The notes: generated from the sequence alone by a model not told the origin. Shown: positions 30,586-43,052, counted from the first letter of the stretch. The stretch is DNA of 64,000 nucleotides from Medicago truncatula (GCF_003473485.1 NC_053042.1:36732762-36796761), one strand, 5' to 3'. Made by a program: numbers and translations.

Positions 30586-33500
30586 TCAAGAATTCATGTA
30601 ACACATAGCTTGAGCTTGAAGATAATAAGAATCCTTGTATTTTCTGTTACTTCCAACGTGAATCCCACTTTGAATCCAGTCTTCCCGATTTATCCATGCA
30701 TCCCTGCCTACATCAATTACTCCAAGAATCTGCAAACACATTACAGGTACTTTAAGATGTTGAGAATTTAAAAGTTATTCATAAAACTATTTAATAACCA
30801 AGGAGAAGAAGAAGTTAATGAAGAAGTGAAGCATGATGATCATATGTACTCAACATACCGCCCCGCCTTTCCATGACACAAATGTCGGATTTGCCCTTGA
30901 TTGTATCACCTAAGAGCAAAGAAAAGAACATATTACATCAAAATAAGAGACAAGACATAATAAACAAAGCACAGTACAAAAAATAAGAACAGTAAAAAAT
31001 TAAAATACTAGAGCAGTTGCTTCATTTGGACTAACCTCCACTGTATCAATTGCTTCATTTGAAGGAATAGCATGTAAAACTCTGTTGTAAAAAGATAAAA
31101 AAGATTCATCCACCAGTTAAACTTGAAAAAGTAATCAACGAAATCATTGATAATGCTAGGTAAATCTACCAAAGTCGAAGGAAATTGAAACAAACCTTTC
31201 TTCAACTGCAGGAACTAAACCATTTGTCAAAGCCACGCCGCCAGTCTATTCCAGATAAAATGTGTCACTTTCTTTCGATCAACATGCAATATAATGAACT
31301 TCAAAATGCTGAGCTCAAAGTGTAAAACTCACCAATTGTATGCTACAAAATAATTTTCTTTGCATGTCTATGCGACCTGTGAAAATAAGCACCAAAGAGC
31401 TAAACAAGGCTTGAACTCTGTATAAAATGGAGGAATATAATATAAAATAAGTTACCAGTTGAGAGAATGCAGTTGGTAATAGCCTCTGCAAGGCCAAGAT
31501 TTTCTTCTTTTTTCGGCTTAGTTGAAAAAGGTGGATAACTTTCCCACATGGGCATTCCTCCATTAACGTTGGGATAGAAAGTGTCGGACATGTCAGACCT
31601 TCGGGAAAAATCAATTTGCCATGTATCTTCTAGCATATCCTCATGGTCATTAAACCTAGCAAGGGAAACGACCAGGGTTGTGTAAACGCAAAATTGTTCA
31701 CAAACATGGTCACAGGCTGATAGCACAGAGAGAAAAATTTATGAATGCACTAACCAAGTCCGTGGTGGAGGAGGATACACATCAGGAACAAAAAACATTG
31801 GATAGAACAATCCCATAGGAGGAACCTATGCAATAGTATTTGTCATTATTTAAACAGCATTATCTACTGGCAAAATGTGAGGGCAAATGAAGAAAGAATA
31901 CTACAGAGAGCACATACATTAAGAGCAGTAAGTCTTGTCTTGTGAGATCCTGGCAGCACTTTGTCCTCATAGGAATGAACTACTGCAACAGCATCAAGTT
32001 GCCCCTCCTATAGATAAGATACTAGATAATTTAAATTGAACTCAAGTTTGGAATCAAGTTAAATTTAGAGTATCACTAGTCGTACATGATTTGATGCCTT
32101 TTTTTTTTTGTAAAAATTCATCAGACACATGTTCAATTTCAATGTTATGGGTTATTTTTAATCAAAATATAATTTATTTTCTAAAGACTACAATGTGGCA
32201 AATACACAATGGCAAAGTGGCGTGACAGATTTTTCGACAACTGCTATGGCCAATTTGTGAAGATCCATTGGCCACTATAGCATGTTTATACTTTATATAG
32301 AGAATTTTCGGCCTTCCGCCATTGACATTACTGCAAATGCATGCAGCCATGCACGACTCCAACTAATAGATAACGAAGCCGAGAGAGAAATGAGTGCGAA
32401 AAAAAAAGAGATAATAGCTTTAGGCAGTCAAACAACCCTTGTGATGTAAACTCATGCTATAAATAGCTTCTCTGGTGTTTTTTCAACTCTGATTCGATAT
32501 TAGCAGTATTCTCTCATTTCTCCCAACTCTCTGTTTTCTCTCAACTAAGAATTATTAAAATGGCTTCTCTTGCGAGTTAATAAAGTGGTAATTTGGGAAA
32601 TGAGATAAAGTTGTAGAACTCACTCTGATTTCACAATATGACTCTTTGAGTTGATTTAACATTAACAGATCGATTGGCTTTGTCAGCATATCTGTTCGAA
32701 TTTGTGGCCAGGTCTGGTGATGTCTTTGTGTATAGAGAAGGCTCCTTGATATATCCTGAAAATATGAAGTTATTATTTGGAAATTACATAAAATATTACC
32801 ACAAACACAAAATTTGGAATACAAAATATAAGACCACACGTGCAACACTTAAAAAATCAGCACATTAGATACAAAATGGCAACATATTTCATACTTGATA
32901 AACACACTTTTTAATTAAATAAGCACGGGATTGAGAAGGAGTGTTCTAAATATTTTTAACTGATGGAGTTTTGTAAGTTGTAAGTGGCTCATCGACAAAG
33001 TATCAAGGTTTGGTGTCAACAAATATGTCTCCATACATCCAATTTTTCACTCTTAATCCAATTGTTCAATTTGTTTTCAGTATTTAGGTTTTCTTGGAAC
33101 GCTAGGGCTACAAGGGTTTTGTGTTCAATTTGTTTTCATTCATAAAATTAATACAAATGATTTGTTATAGACTCATAGACATCAAAAAGCTTTATGTGTG
33201 CTACGTGTGGTGGTTGGTCAGAATAGTTTGTTTTTTAAACTTATAATGTTATTTCCTTATGAAATACAGTGTTCATCCTTTTTGGTGAATGTTGGGTGTA
33301 AGATTGGTCCTTGGATCAACTTTTGCTGACTACCCATGATGGATTTAGTAAAAGTAAAGAGGCTAAACTTTTATGACAAAGTGCAATCTAGGTTATTATT
33401 TGATTTGATGCATTTAGTTAGAACATAAAGGTCATTTAAGGAGATTTCTTTAGCTCAGCAGCTGATACAGTATAAAATTAGGCATTTGGTTCTCTTTGTT

Positions 33501-36500
33501 GTAAAACACAAAATCTCAATAAGGGGATCTCCCTAAGTTCAGATTCTTCAGGTTTATAACTCATAATAGAGAGAAACCAAGAGAAATTGAAAGAATCCGA
33601 AGTGTGAAAATGTTAACTGAGAAATTACAGTTATCAGTAACAGAATTCTATTATTAGAGAGGCGGCTAGTCTGCGCCCCTTAGAAGGGCTGAATAGATGG
33701 CTCAGGGCCCAAACACACAGTAAAGACAAATGAATACAGAGGATATTCCTAATACCTAACAGATATCCCGGGGTCTTGGTAAGCTTTATTTCATATTTGT
33801 TTTCCTTTTTCTTTTGATGTTTGTGTTTTCCTTTGTCAAGGAGAACTCCTCATCCTCCGAATTCAGTTAGGTTTTCTTCTCTTTGCCATAATGAAATGAT
33901 TTTTCAACTTAATAACACTTTTAATCCCTATAGTTTTAATTAAGTGTGATCTTTGTCAGTCATGTTTTTTCGTTTTTGGGCCAATCAAATCCCTCTCTTT
34001 TTTATAATAGTTAAGTAAAGTTAGTCCTGCTGTCAATTTTTTTTTTTTTTTTGAGGGAACCTGCGGCCAATTACTTTTTACCTAGAATGCTTAAATTTTC
34101 ATTTTCAATCCAAATATTTGGGATTTATAATTGATTTGAGATATGCAATAATTTTAGAGGTTTGGATGTCAGAAAATTACTTGAAGTTTGATAAACTTTA
34201 AAAGATTATGTAGGATGGGAGATACGAGTTTTAAGAGGAGAAATTTTGGATTTTTTTAAGTGAAATTTGATTGTTTGATTGAATTTTTTTTCACTTCATC
34301 TCAATAAACTTGGTTTATGAAGAGAAGAGACAATTTCATTGGTTTACATACGTCGCATATGTGAAAGCAAAATAATGAAGTTTCTAAATAATATAAAGAA
34401 AAGATTGGTCAAATAAAATAACAAATAATGTATCAAACATGTTAGCAATCGATCATATACATCTTAAAAATTCATGACTATCTCAAAACACCAGTAACTT
34501 GTCCAATATTTAGAGTACCTCACCACCAAAAGTTAGAGTTTTTGCAGTTGAAGGCATAGTAGCTCCCTCCTAAACAGCAAAAGAAGCAGTTAACTACCAA
34601 ATACTTAGCCAGCTTTTATTTTTCAATCTATCTGAACTATCATCAAGCATTGAGAGAATCAAATTGATAGATAATTCGAGGCACAGCCTAATATACTCGA
34701 AGATGGTGAATGTATGTAGCCAGTAAATGTAAATTTCCATAGAAACTAAGATGGAAAAACTATATTCAGAATAATAACACTAGTGTCAAAGCCATAGTAA
34801 ATAGAAACTGTTTCACCATAAAAGTTGTTTTCCCTGAAGTGACGAAGTAAACCCAATCACTATCAAGAATCGAGACTCATAACAACTTGGCTAAAGTCTC
34901 TCCTACCTACCATGTCAGTAGCAACGATTTCAAAGGTTTGAGCCATTAGGTGAAAGCACATGCATGGCTTTGCATCTCTAACAGAAATGAACAATACAAG
35001 ATGTTTCACAAAAGATGATGATGATGATAATCAAAGACACAGAAGTTTCATTTACCTCTATGCATATAATTGATGTCACCTGAGCACCAATATTCACTAC
35101 ACATGCTGTTGATAATCCATTTCCAAAAACCGCAGCAAGTCCTTCCTGATCAAACAATTCAATTTGGACTGTCAAGCATACAGTGGTGTTCATGCCTACC
35201 AAAAAAGAAATCCTACATTCATTATATAAACATTTAGCAGCAAATAGAAGGCCATACCTGGTGCACCACCGCTGAGCCAAAGCATAGTTCTTCCAGTACT
35301 AAAGATAGAATTTCCTTTATTTCTGTTTGTGGCATGGACATAAATTAACTATACCAGAAGTGTGAAATACAAATTCAAAGGGAACTCCAACAGGAAAAAC
35401 TAAATGTGTAACATTGGCTTTGAAGGAATAATGTTCAAAATACCACGATTATCAAATGTTTCTGGCAACACAAGAATAGCTGAGTACATGTTTCTTTCAT
35501 TGCGAGGAATATGCAGTTTCTCTATTAAAATCCAGTCCCAAATAGCACGTAGATCCTCAAACACCTGCAAAATAGCCAAGCAATAGTGATGTAGAATGAA
35601 AGCAAGAAATAATCAGAGGCACTCAATTTTCATGTCTGAGACGTAGCTTATTAAACAACACAACAGACTCTAGATTTCTGGGAAATGTGACGCAAACTTT
35701 TCACTAGAGAAAGCCCAATTCTAGATAATAAAACTAAAGTTACAATTCAATTTGGGAACCAATATCCATTGACTCGAGCAACTAAACCATAAACTCCCAA
35801 ATTAATGACAACAAATCCCTAAATCACCAAAACAAACCCTAACTCCTAATTCACAATTACATCATAAATTGGTCTAGTTTATAAATACCCTCATCCATTG
35901 CTGCACCAAAGCAAACCCTAACTCATAGTTGTTCTCCATAACGGAGGAAACTTATTGTCAACTTTTGAAATAGTGAAATAATAGATGAAATGATGAATAA
36001 ATGAAGCACGGCATTTGACAACTAATGTCAAAAATATAGGACACTGGGACACCTCACACACATACACAGACACTAAATTGAGAATTAAGCTTCTAAAATT
36101 AGAGTCTCATTAGTATATTAAGACACAATAAGTCTTTACATAATACAATACAAATAACTTACATATGTACATCTCTATATGAAGCTTACATATCATGTGA
36201 GTTGAGTATCTATGTTAGTTGCTATGTTGTATTCCTATATGTACATCTCTATATCCATGCATACTACTCGGTATGTAGCATCTGCATACACATGCTTTAG
36301 TTAGTTAACAGTTAGATAGTTAAAATCAGCTACAGCAGTACATGACTTTGTGTACTATATGAGGATGAGTCTCATTAAGTCAGTAATTCAATAGTACAGA
36401 TTATTAGTTTTTGGTGAAATCAGAATTTCCCTTTTCTCTCAAACTTTCCCTATTCTCGACTTCAACCCTAGCATATCTTTTATATTTAAAATGAATTATT

Positions 36501-39500
36501 GTTATGCAGCATACATAAGTAGTAATAATAATTAGTTATAGGATGACTATGCTTTGACAATTGACATTAAATTATGATGCAATGCAACAGCTAACTTATA
36601 AGGCACAATACAGAATTCTCAAGATACACTTATCTATATTTTCTGCTCATCAACTAACTTGAATTGATTACATTTGGGTTAGGAAGTGACATGTACCTGC
36701 TGCATGGGATAGTGTTGTGAAATATTCAAATGTCCTCTGCGGATTGGACGACATAAACAATACGGTTCAGTGGGGGATATTCTTAATGCTTCCTCGCCAC
36801 AAATGAACTTTCTGAACTTTTGATTGCTCGCACCAATTTCCTTCAAATCTGTACCTTCTTCTTTTGGGTTCAAAGACTCACTAGTCTCAGCTTTACTCGC
36901 AGTATCTACAAATGTCAATTTATATATGTAAGATGTCCTAATTCATATAAAAGTAACGGCATTTCAAATCGAAACACGAAGTAATTTCAAATATTCGAGA
37001 CAGTTAACATCAAATTTTAAAAAAATTAATCCGACTAACAACTTAAAGTGTAATGACTACTGAGCTCATGCAAGCCTTCAGCAACTTGTCAGACCATGTT
37101 CTAACTTCAAGACAGGTATACTAAAAATAAAATCATCATAGAATGTTAAAATCTGAGATACCTACATGCAAACTTCCATGTGAGAACTTTTTTTTTTTTT
37201 AATTCTTAATTACCGTCTAATATTAGGTACTTGGTAAAACAGACTTGAGATATACCAAATGCTAAGCTAGTTGACACAAACATACCCAAAGCCACAGATG
37301 GAACTGAAGAACACAGAAAAGTACTAGGTAATATGCAAAAAAAAATACCATTTACTCTTACCTAATGCTGAAACTGAAGATGAACTAGTGACCTCCTCGT
37401 AAACATTAGTCCAAGTGAAGGGCGAATCTTTCCTATGTGGCATGTGTCCATCAACGCGCCCCATCTGTGCATTTAGTACAATGGAATTGACTAATGATCA
37501 GTTTTATGATATTATACTAATCGTACCAAAAACACAACCTAAGTATTTGACAGAATTCTCCAAATATACAAAACTCGTAGTATTCATTGAAGGGCGTTGC
37601 TCTTGAGAGTAAAAGTGATTTTTCAGAAATCTTAGTATTCATACTTGTTAAACTGCTATTAGATTTACTACCATTGAATGATCAGCTTATGTATTTTTAT
37701 ATACTGTTGGGATTAATGTTTACTGGTCATCCTGCTATCTGCTATACCACTTTAGCGGTTTCAGGTTTGGGCACTCTATCTTACTATCCGAGATAAACAA
37801 CATAGCTTAGAATTCCAAAAAAGGGTCAATCAAATTACGACGGCATATCCTCCACGAATGATATGTCTGTCAGCACGTTTGTGTTATGTAGTTAATTAAT
37901 TTCGTTAAGATCAAAATCTTCAACATGGCAAGTACAACAAATGTCACATTATTTGAAATGCAGTCCCAAGCTTAAACAGTTCCAAAGAAAACCCCAGAAG
38001 GTCCAAACATTATAAAGTATCATAACAAACATGAAATCAACCAAAACTGAGGAGTTCACTTAAAGTGTAACAGAAAAGAAATCATATACCTTACGAGGGA
38101 AAGAGTTACTGGAAGGTTCTTCATCCAGAAATGGTATCTTCAACAGCGATGCAATCTTTTTTACACAAGAAAAAAGGGAAAAAGCCAATATCAGCAAAAT
38201 GTAGCATAGAAGTAACAGTTCTGCAATGTATCATAACTTACAACATCATAAGCCTTTTCCCTTTCCATATGCTGTGCAGTTGTAACTTGACTATTGAGCA
38301 TCTAAACACAAACAAACAACAATTGAAGTAAAACATATATACCTCTAAAGGAACTGAAAACAACTGAATAAAAATATAGTACGATAAAATAATGAAGATT
38401 TAAATATGATTTTAGTCTCAGCAAATTCAAAAAATTGTTCTTTTAGTCCCTCATGCCATACATGGTCCAATAAAATCACTGCCACATGGCCCAATAAGCT
38501 GACGTCCGAGACTAAAATCAATAGTTTTTGAATTTGCAGGGACTGAACCCGAACAAAAAAACTTGCAGGGACTAAAACCAAACACACTATAATTGCAGTA
38601 ACTAAAATCATATTAAAACCATAAATTCACGAAATAAAATAATTCAAAAACCTGATCTCAGGGACTAAAACCAAAAACACTGTAATTGCAGGAACTAAAA
38701 TCATATTAAAACCATAAATTAACGAAATAAACTAATTCAAAAACCTGATCTCAGGGACTAAAACCAAAAACACTGTAATTGCAGGAACTAAAATCATATT
38801 AAAACCATAAATTAACGAAATAAAAGGCTTAAATAAGTAAAAGGTCCCTGTAAGTTGGCGCGTTTTTGGTTTTAGTCCCTGTAAGTTTTTTTCTTGCGAA
38901 ACAGCCCTTGTAATTACCAAACGTTTTGGAACTCGTCCCTGCCGTCAAGTTCCGTGAAAAAAATGGTTTGCTGGCTAACGGACGCCTACGTGGCACATGA
39001 TGGTATGGCAACTGGTGCCAACTGGGTTAAGTAGAAGGACTAAAACCAAAAAAGAATTTTTACACAGGGATGTAATTAAAAAAACCGTAAACATCAATTT
39101 TTGAATTTTAAAAAACTCTTTCCTTCTTCTTCATCTCTTTGATCTTTCATTCTTCTTCTTCTTCTTCAATCCTTCCATATCCAACTTTCAATTGCATGCG
39201 CCCTAAAACCCTTTTTCCTTCAACCATGTCTTCTCATTCCATTTCTCAATCATCATATTAGGCAACTCATCAATTCCCTAAAACCCTAAAATGCACCAAC
39301 TTACAGGGCCCTTTTCCTTATTTAAGCCAAATTCAAATTATCAATGTTGAAAAGTCACTACACACCCCAGTTGATCAAATATTTGATAAATAAAGCAACG
39401 GTATAAGCACCACAACTAAGTTCTCAATAAACTTGTGGACAGCTGAAATGATTAACAAACAATCATCGGAAGAACCTTAAATTCTTCAACATGCCACACC

Positions 39501-41782
39501 TTTGAAAGGAAAACAATGCCATATGGGTTCACTTTCACTAGGTTAATTTATGAAAAGGTAACATAGCCTTGTACTTATATCAGATAAAGAGGACTGCTAG
39601 CAACACTCTCTTTTGAGCACTTTCTCTAGCACTTACTCTTTTATTGGTTGAATTCAATGTAGGACCTACACTTTGAAAATGGAATCCACATAAAGTGGTG
39701 GGACATACAATGATTTCACCCAATAAAAGAGTGAGTGCTAGAGAGAGTGTTCAAAAGAGAGTGTTGTTAGCATTCCTCATCAGATACATTAGGCATAAAT
39801 ATAACACTAAAAGGGAAACATCACACAACAATGAGGAAGATCATGAACAGACTTATGCTGCAAACTAATTTGCCATTATACAAAGATCTATGAGAAATCA
39901 TGAACAAAACACATAATACACTAACCACACTAAAATAGAAAACCAACGTTATTTAATTTTCATAATATAACCGGTTGAACAATTCCAAATCATCACATCA
40001 CATGATAATCATTTGCTTTCTTACTTCATTCTTTATCATCTAGCATCAAATAAAGCAACACATATGCATTCAATCACACACACACACACACACACATCTT
40101 TTTGTATGTGCCAAAACAACACTCCTTGAAACTCAAAACCTTATCAAACACCAACTACAAAGAACTCAATAATCTTGGTAATGCATATCTCCATAATCAT
40201 CTCTGGCAGAAGTAAGATCACTCTCAACCATATCCGCAAGACCACGCTCTTCATACCTCACCCCTTCTTCCAGAGCAAGTCGACCCAGTGCCCCAACAGC
40301 AACACCAACAGCTAGTCCAGCTCCTAAGCCCATTTTACTGCCTTTTGGCCCCGGATCAAACGAGGATGAATATTCAAGTGGCGCAGACGGTCCACTAGGC
40401 CCAACAGCAGCATAACTTTCAATACATTCAAAGAAATGGTGTGGCGACGGTGGTGGTGGGTAAGCACCACTGGGATAATAACCGGGAAAGTAACTGCCAC
40501 TAGAATAGTTATCAGAGTAATTTGTGTAGTAATTATAAGGTGAAGGTGGTGGAGAAGGTGTAGAATAGTTATCAAATGAGTTGCCTATGGAATGAGAACA
40601 CATTGTTGAAGAAAATGGGTTTTAGGGCGCATGCAATTGAAATTTGGACATGGATGGATTGAAGAAAAAGAAGAATGAAAGATCAGAGAGAGGAAGAAGA
40701 AGGAAAAAGTGGTTTTTAAAATTCAAAAATTGATGTTTACGTTTTTTTAATTACATCCCTGTGTAAAAATACGTTTTTGGTTTTAGTCCCTCTACTTAAC
40801 CCAGTTGGCATCAGTTGTCATATCAGCATGTGCCACGTAGGCGTCTGTTAGCTAGCAAACCATTTTTTTCACGGAACCTGACGGCAGGGATGAGTTCCAA
40901 AACGTGTGGTAATTACAAGGGTTGTTTCGCAAGAAAAAAAATTGCAGGGACTAAAACAAAAAACGCGCCAATTTACAGGGACCTTTTACTTATTTAAGCC
41001 GAAATAAAATAATTCAAAAACCTGCTCTCAGGGACTAAAACCAAAAACACTGTAATTGCAGGAACTAAAATCATATTAAAACCATAAATTAACGAAATAA
41101 AATAATTCAAAAACCTGATCTCAGGGACTAAAACCAAAAACACTATAATTGCAGGAACTAAAATCATATCAAAACCATAAATTAACGAAATCAAATAATT
41201 CAAAAACCTGATCTCAGGGACTAAAACCAAAAACACTATAATTGCAGGAACTAAAATCATATCAAAACCATAAATTAACGAAATAAAATAATTCAAAACC
41301 TGATCTCAGGGACTAAAACCAAAAATGCTATAATTGCAGGAACTAAAATCATATCAAAACCATAAACTAACGAAATAAAATAATTCAAAAACCTGATCTT
41401 GAACGTTCTTCTTAGGAACTTGTTTGGTATAATGAGCAATGCAATGAGGGATATTATAAGGGGTATCTTGTGAAGCCAATCCAATTCTGATGTTTGCAGA
41501 ACCTGAGAAAATAACATAAAGTCACCATTTTTAAGTACATAATGTTGATTTTATTTAAACTTAGAGCTAAAATGATTAAAAGAGCATAAGATAAAAAATG
41601 GGTAATGCGCAAAATTGGATTTTTTTGCATACCTGGGTTGATAACAACGAGATTGGAACCACGGTCTGACATAATCTGTGAAGGAAGCGCGGATTTAAGG
41701 TAATCCTGTGACATAGAACACATGAGAACAGAATTGTTAAATTCAAAGGGTTAGTTAAACAGAATGAGAGAGAAAGTACCAT
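30586..41782 (-). CDS. ARP9: Actin-related protein 9
   Basis: Twenty coding exons give 592 aa, close to Arabidopsis ARP9 (596 as I recall). Plant ARP9 is a nuclear divergent actin of the Arp8-type subfamily, likely a chromatin-remodelling subunit by relationship. Exons (minus order): 41780-41782, 41633-41705, 41393-41502, 38242-38301, 38090-38155, 37362-37464, 36697-36905, 35444-35564, 35258-35322, 35056-35145, 34519-34569, 32624-32755, 31918-32007, 31755-31825, 31456-31655, 31333-31376, 31196-31245, 31036-31081, 30859-30909, 30586-30729. All junctions are GT/AG and every phase closes. It starts M|DYLKSALPSQIMSDRGSNLV with INPGSANIRIGLA (actin phosphate-1 region). An insert follows (about residues 90-200). 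Then come the core VFGNGLSTACVVNIGAQ, LTFGGE and TGGVALTNGLVPAVEER, and the end is LQAQAMCYMNS. The first intron separates ATG from the rest. Confidence 0.95.
32756..34518 (-). other. ARP9 intron 11 (1.76 kb) with repeat remnants
   Basis: A large intron between LTFGGE and DISRSLLYTQ. The 33440-33790 part (CTCAATAAGGGGATCTCC, GCGGCTAGTCTGCGCCCC, ATATCCCGGGGTCTTGG) is richer in G+C and looks like an old retroelement fragment. No frame supports a protein. Confidence 0.4.
38398..38620. mobile_element. MITE with AATATGATTTTAGT ends
   Basis: The left TTTAAATATGATTTTAGTC and right ACTAAAATCATATTAAA are inverted. The interior carries GCAGGGACTRAAMCC words. Its right end is the origin of the 93-bp tandem unit that follows. 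Confidence 0.65.
38621..38825. repeat. 93-bp tandem array, left part
   Basis: Units begin CCTGATCTCAGGGACTAAAA at 38651 and 38744. The array is broken at 38826 by the TIR element and resumes at 41001. Confidence 0.9.
39589..39778. mobile_element. MITE nested in the TIR element
   Basis: The arms GCTAGCAACACTCTCTTTTG and CAAAAGAGAGTGTTGTTAGC pair over ~58 bp. Flanking ATCAGATAAA (39579-39588) and ATCAGATACA (39779-39788) form a 10-bp target duplication with one mismatch. Confidence 0.85.
40074..40096. repeat. (CA)n microsatellite
   Basis: About 11 CA units upstream of the end of the internal open frame. Confidence 0.85.
40166..40603 (-). CDS. Captured gene segment: 145-aa Pro/Tyr/Ser-rich protein inside a TIR element
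   Basis: An uninterrupted frame lies wholly inside the 38826-41000 element. Residues 1-75 are rich in P, Y, S and N (STPSPPPSPYNYY, SGAYPPPPSP). At about 91-145 is KMGLGAGLAVGVAVGALGRL, then EEGVRYEERGLADMVESDL and a DDYGD tail. This resembles, from memory, the C-terminal tail of some plant SRC2/C2-domain proteins (YPPP-rich, then a GLGAGL small-residue stretch). The C2 domain itself is missing, so it would be a partial copy. The frame is open with a good ATG and lies antisense to nothing but intron, on the ARP9 strand. It may be expressed from the TIR or be a recent, not yet decayed capture. Function is unknown. Confidence 0.55.
   Translation of the reverse strand: MCSHSIGNSFDNYSTPSPPPSPYNYYTNYSDNYSSGSYFPGYYPSGAYPPPPSPHHFFECIESYAAVGPSGPSAPLEYSSSFDPGPKGSKMGLGAGLAVGVAVGALGRLALEEGVRYEERGLADMVESDLTSARDDYGDMHYQDY
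41001..41400. repeat. 93-bp tandem array carrying copies of the exon-3 splice donor
   Basis: Units start CCTG[AC]TCTCAGGGACT at 41021, 41114, 41207 and 41299. The last boundary, CCTGATCTT at 41392, is the true exon-3 end. On the gene strand every unit reads AGATCAG|GTTTTTGAATT (the first AGAGCAG), so the array repeats seven exon bases, the donor and intron start, joined to a MITE end. Confidence 0.92.
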
Positions 41783-42690
41783 TGGAAATTAGAGTTTGCA
41801 GAATTTGATGATTTTTCCTCTTGTTCTTGTTCTTAGTGGAAGTTTTGAACTGAGAAAAGAGAGCACTTTCTCATGTTCGTTTTTGAACTCCAAAATACAC
41901 TAATTTCTTCTACTCATTCTACTCTTTCTCTATATTTTTAGGACCAGGTTTTGATGCTGTAGCAAATGCATGCAGTTTCACACAGTTTTTGATCTTAATC
42001 GTCTATTTAATATTAAACGGTTGAGATTGAAAACTGTGTCATTTTTGTTAAAACAATCTCGATCATACAGTTATGATCGGATGTCTATCATTCATTACAG
42101 CACTCTACTCTAACAGCAGAAAATCTTGTTCCATATTTTTATGTTCTGTTTCGTTGTATTTATATTTGAGTAACGCTAACAACATTCAGTTTTAAACTTA
42201 ATCTTTAATACTCACACAAAATAATGAGACATATATTAATTTCATAAAATATAAATGTGGGTGGGTGTTGACAAATAAATGTTGTTAACGTTCCTCTTCA
42301 TATTTTATTTGTTTTTAAATTTACATTTAAAAAAATTGTTATGAGAAAATTTGTAAAATAAAACATTCAACTAATTTAATACTAAATATTTGGTTTGCAA
42401 ATTTTCTATAGTTTTGCTATGGATGTAGATTTAAAGTTAAATTTAAAATAAAACTAAGTTTTTTAGGGGAAAATAAAACTGGGTTGTAAAAGGTAATTTT
42501 GTCCATAGAAAAGTTCGACAAAATAGTTAGTTAACTGATGGTTTTTTTTTACAAAGATTAACTCTAAAGTTTTTTTATGCAATGATATATAAAATTTATT
42601 TATTAGTATTTTATAGGTTAATTTAGCATCTGATTTCAACTCCATCCGTGTATTCGGTCATTAATGAACTTCAATTAAAAGCAAATCAAT
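41783..42690. other. ARP9 5' leader/promoter and intergenic DNA
   Basis: Immediately upstream of the ATG (41783-41950) is a pyrimidine-rich leader on the coding strand. A GAGAAAGTGCTCTCTTTTCTC-like stretch lies at 41855-41875. Beyond it no gene was seen. Confidence 0.4.
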
Positions 42691-42697
42691 TAGGATG

Positions 42698-43052
42698 CAA
42701 GAGTATCCACAATGGAGACATCCATTTTTTGGTTACGAGTCTCACGCGTACACATCACTCATTTACAATTTTTTAATAGTAGTATCTAATAAGCAATCAA
42801 TTCCTCCATCCCAGATCTCCCACGAAGTTCTTAAATGGGACACACTAATCAACTATCAATAATTTTATATCACTACATTTCAATTTTTTAATATTAAAAG
42901 AGTGTGATTCTCGTTTAAAGTTGGGGTCTTATTTGGGGTATTAAATAAGACCCCGGGTCTTATAAGACCCTGAAAAAGATTCTCCCCAATAGGAGTATCT
43001 AATAGGTACAGGATCGTAAATGTTCAAGACCCTTCTATTGGAGATGGTCTAA
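42698..43052. mobile_element. Possible PIF/Harbinger-like MITE
   Basis: The left AGAGTATCCACAATGGAGA and right TCTATTGGAGATGGTCT are weak inverses related to the element at 18028-18374. Both have AAGACC/GGTCTT words inside. Confidence 0.45.

Larger units (their letters stand above)
38826..41000. mobile_element. Gene-carrying TIR element with 9-bp target duplication in ARP9 intron 3
   Basis: The ends are GGCTTAAATAAGTAAAAGG and its inverse CTTTTACTTATTTAAGCC. The perfect 9-bp direct repeat GAAATAAAA is at 38817-38825 and 41001-41009, Mutator-like. The arms pair for more than 400 bp (38826-39270 with 40590-41000). They extend into what looks like the 5' UTR and first codons of the internal gene: the left arm also contains an ATG followed by SSHSIS-like codons, against CSHSIG in the gene. 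An extra inverted end (CCTTATTTAAGCC at 39321-39333) shows internal rearrangement. No transposase is present. Confidence 0.85.
38302..41392 (-). other. ARP9 intron 3 (3.1 kb), transposon nest
   Basis: Bounded by the exon-3 donor (CAAGATCAG|gtttttg) and the exon-4 acceptor (tttag|ATGCTCAATAG). It contains, in plus order, a palindromic MITE, a 93-bp tandem array, a 2175-bp gene-carrying TIR element with its own nested MITE, and the rest of the 93-bp array. Confidence 0.9.

Noticed and set aside
40994..41296. Repetitive 100-codon frame (NYFISLIYGFDMILVPAI repeats)
   Set aside because: It is a translation of the 93-bp intronic tandem array; the repeat period (93 = 31 codons) keeps the frame open.
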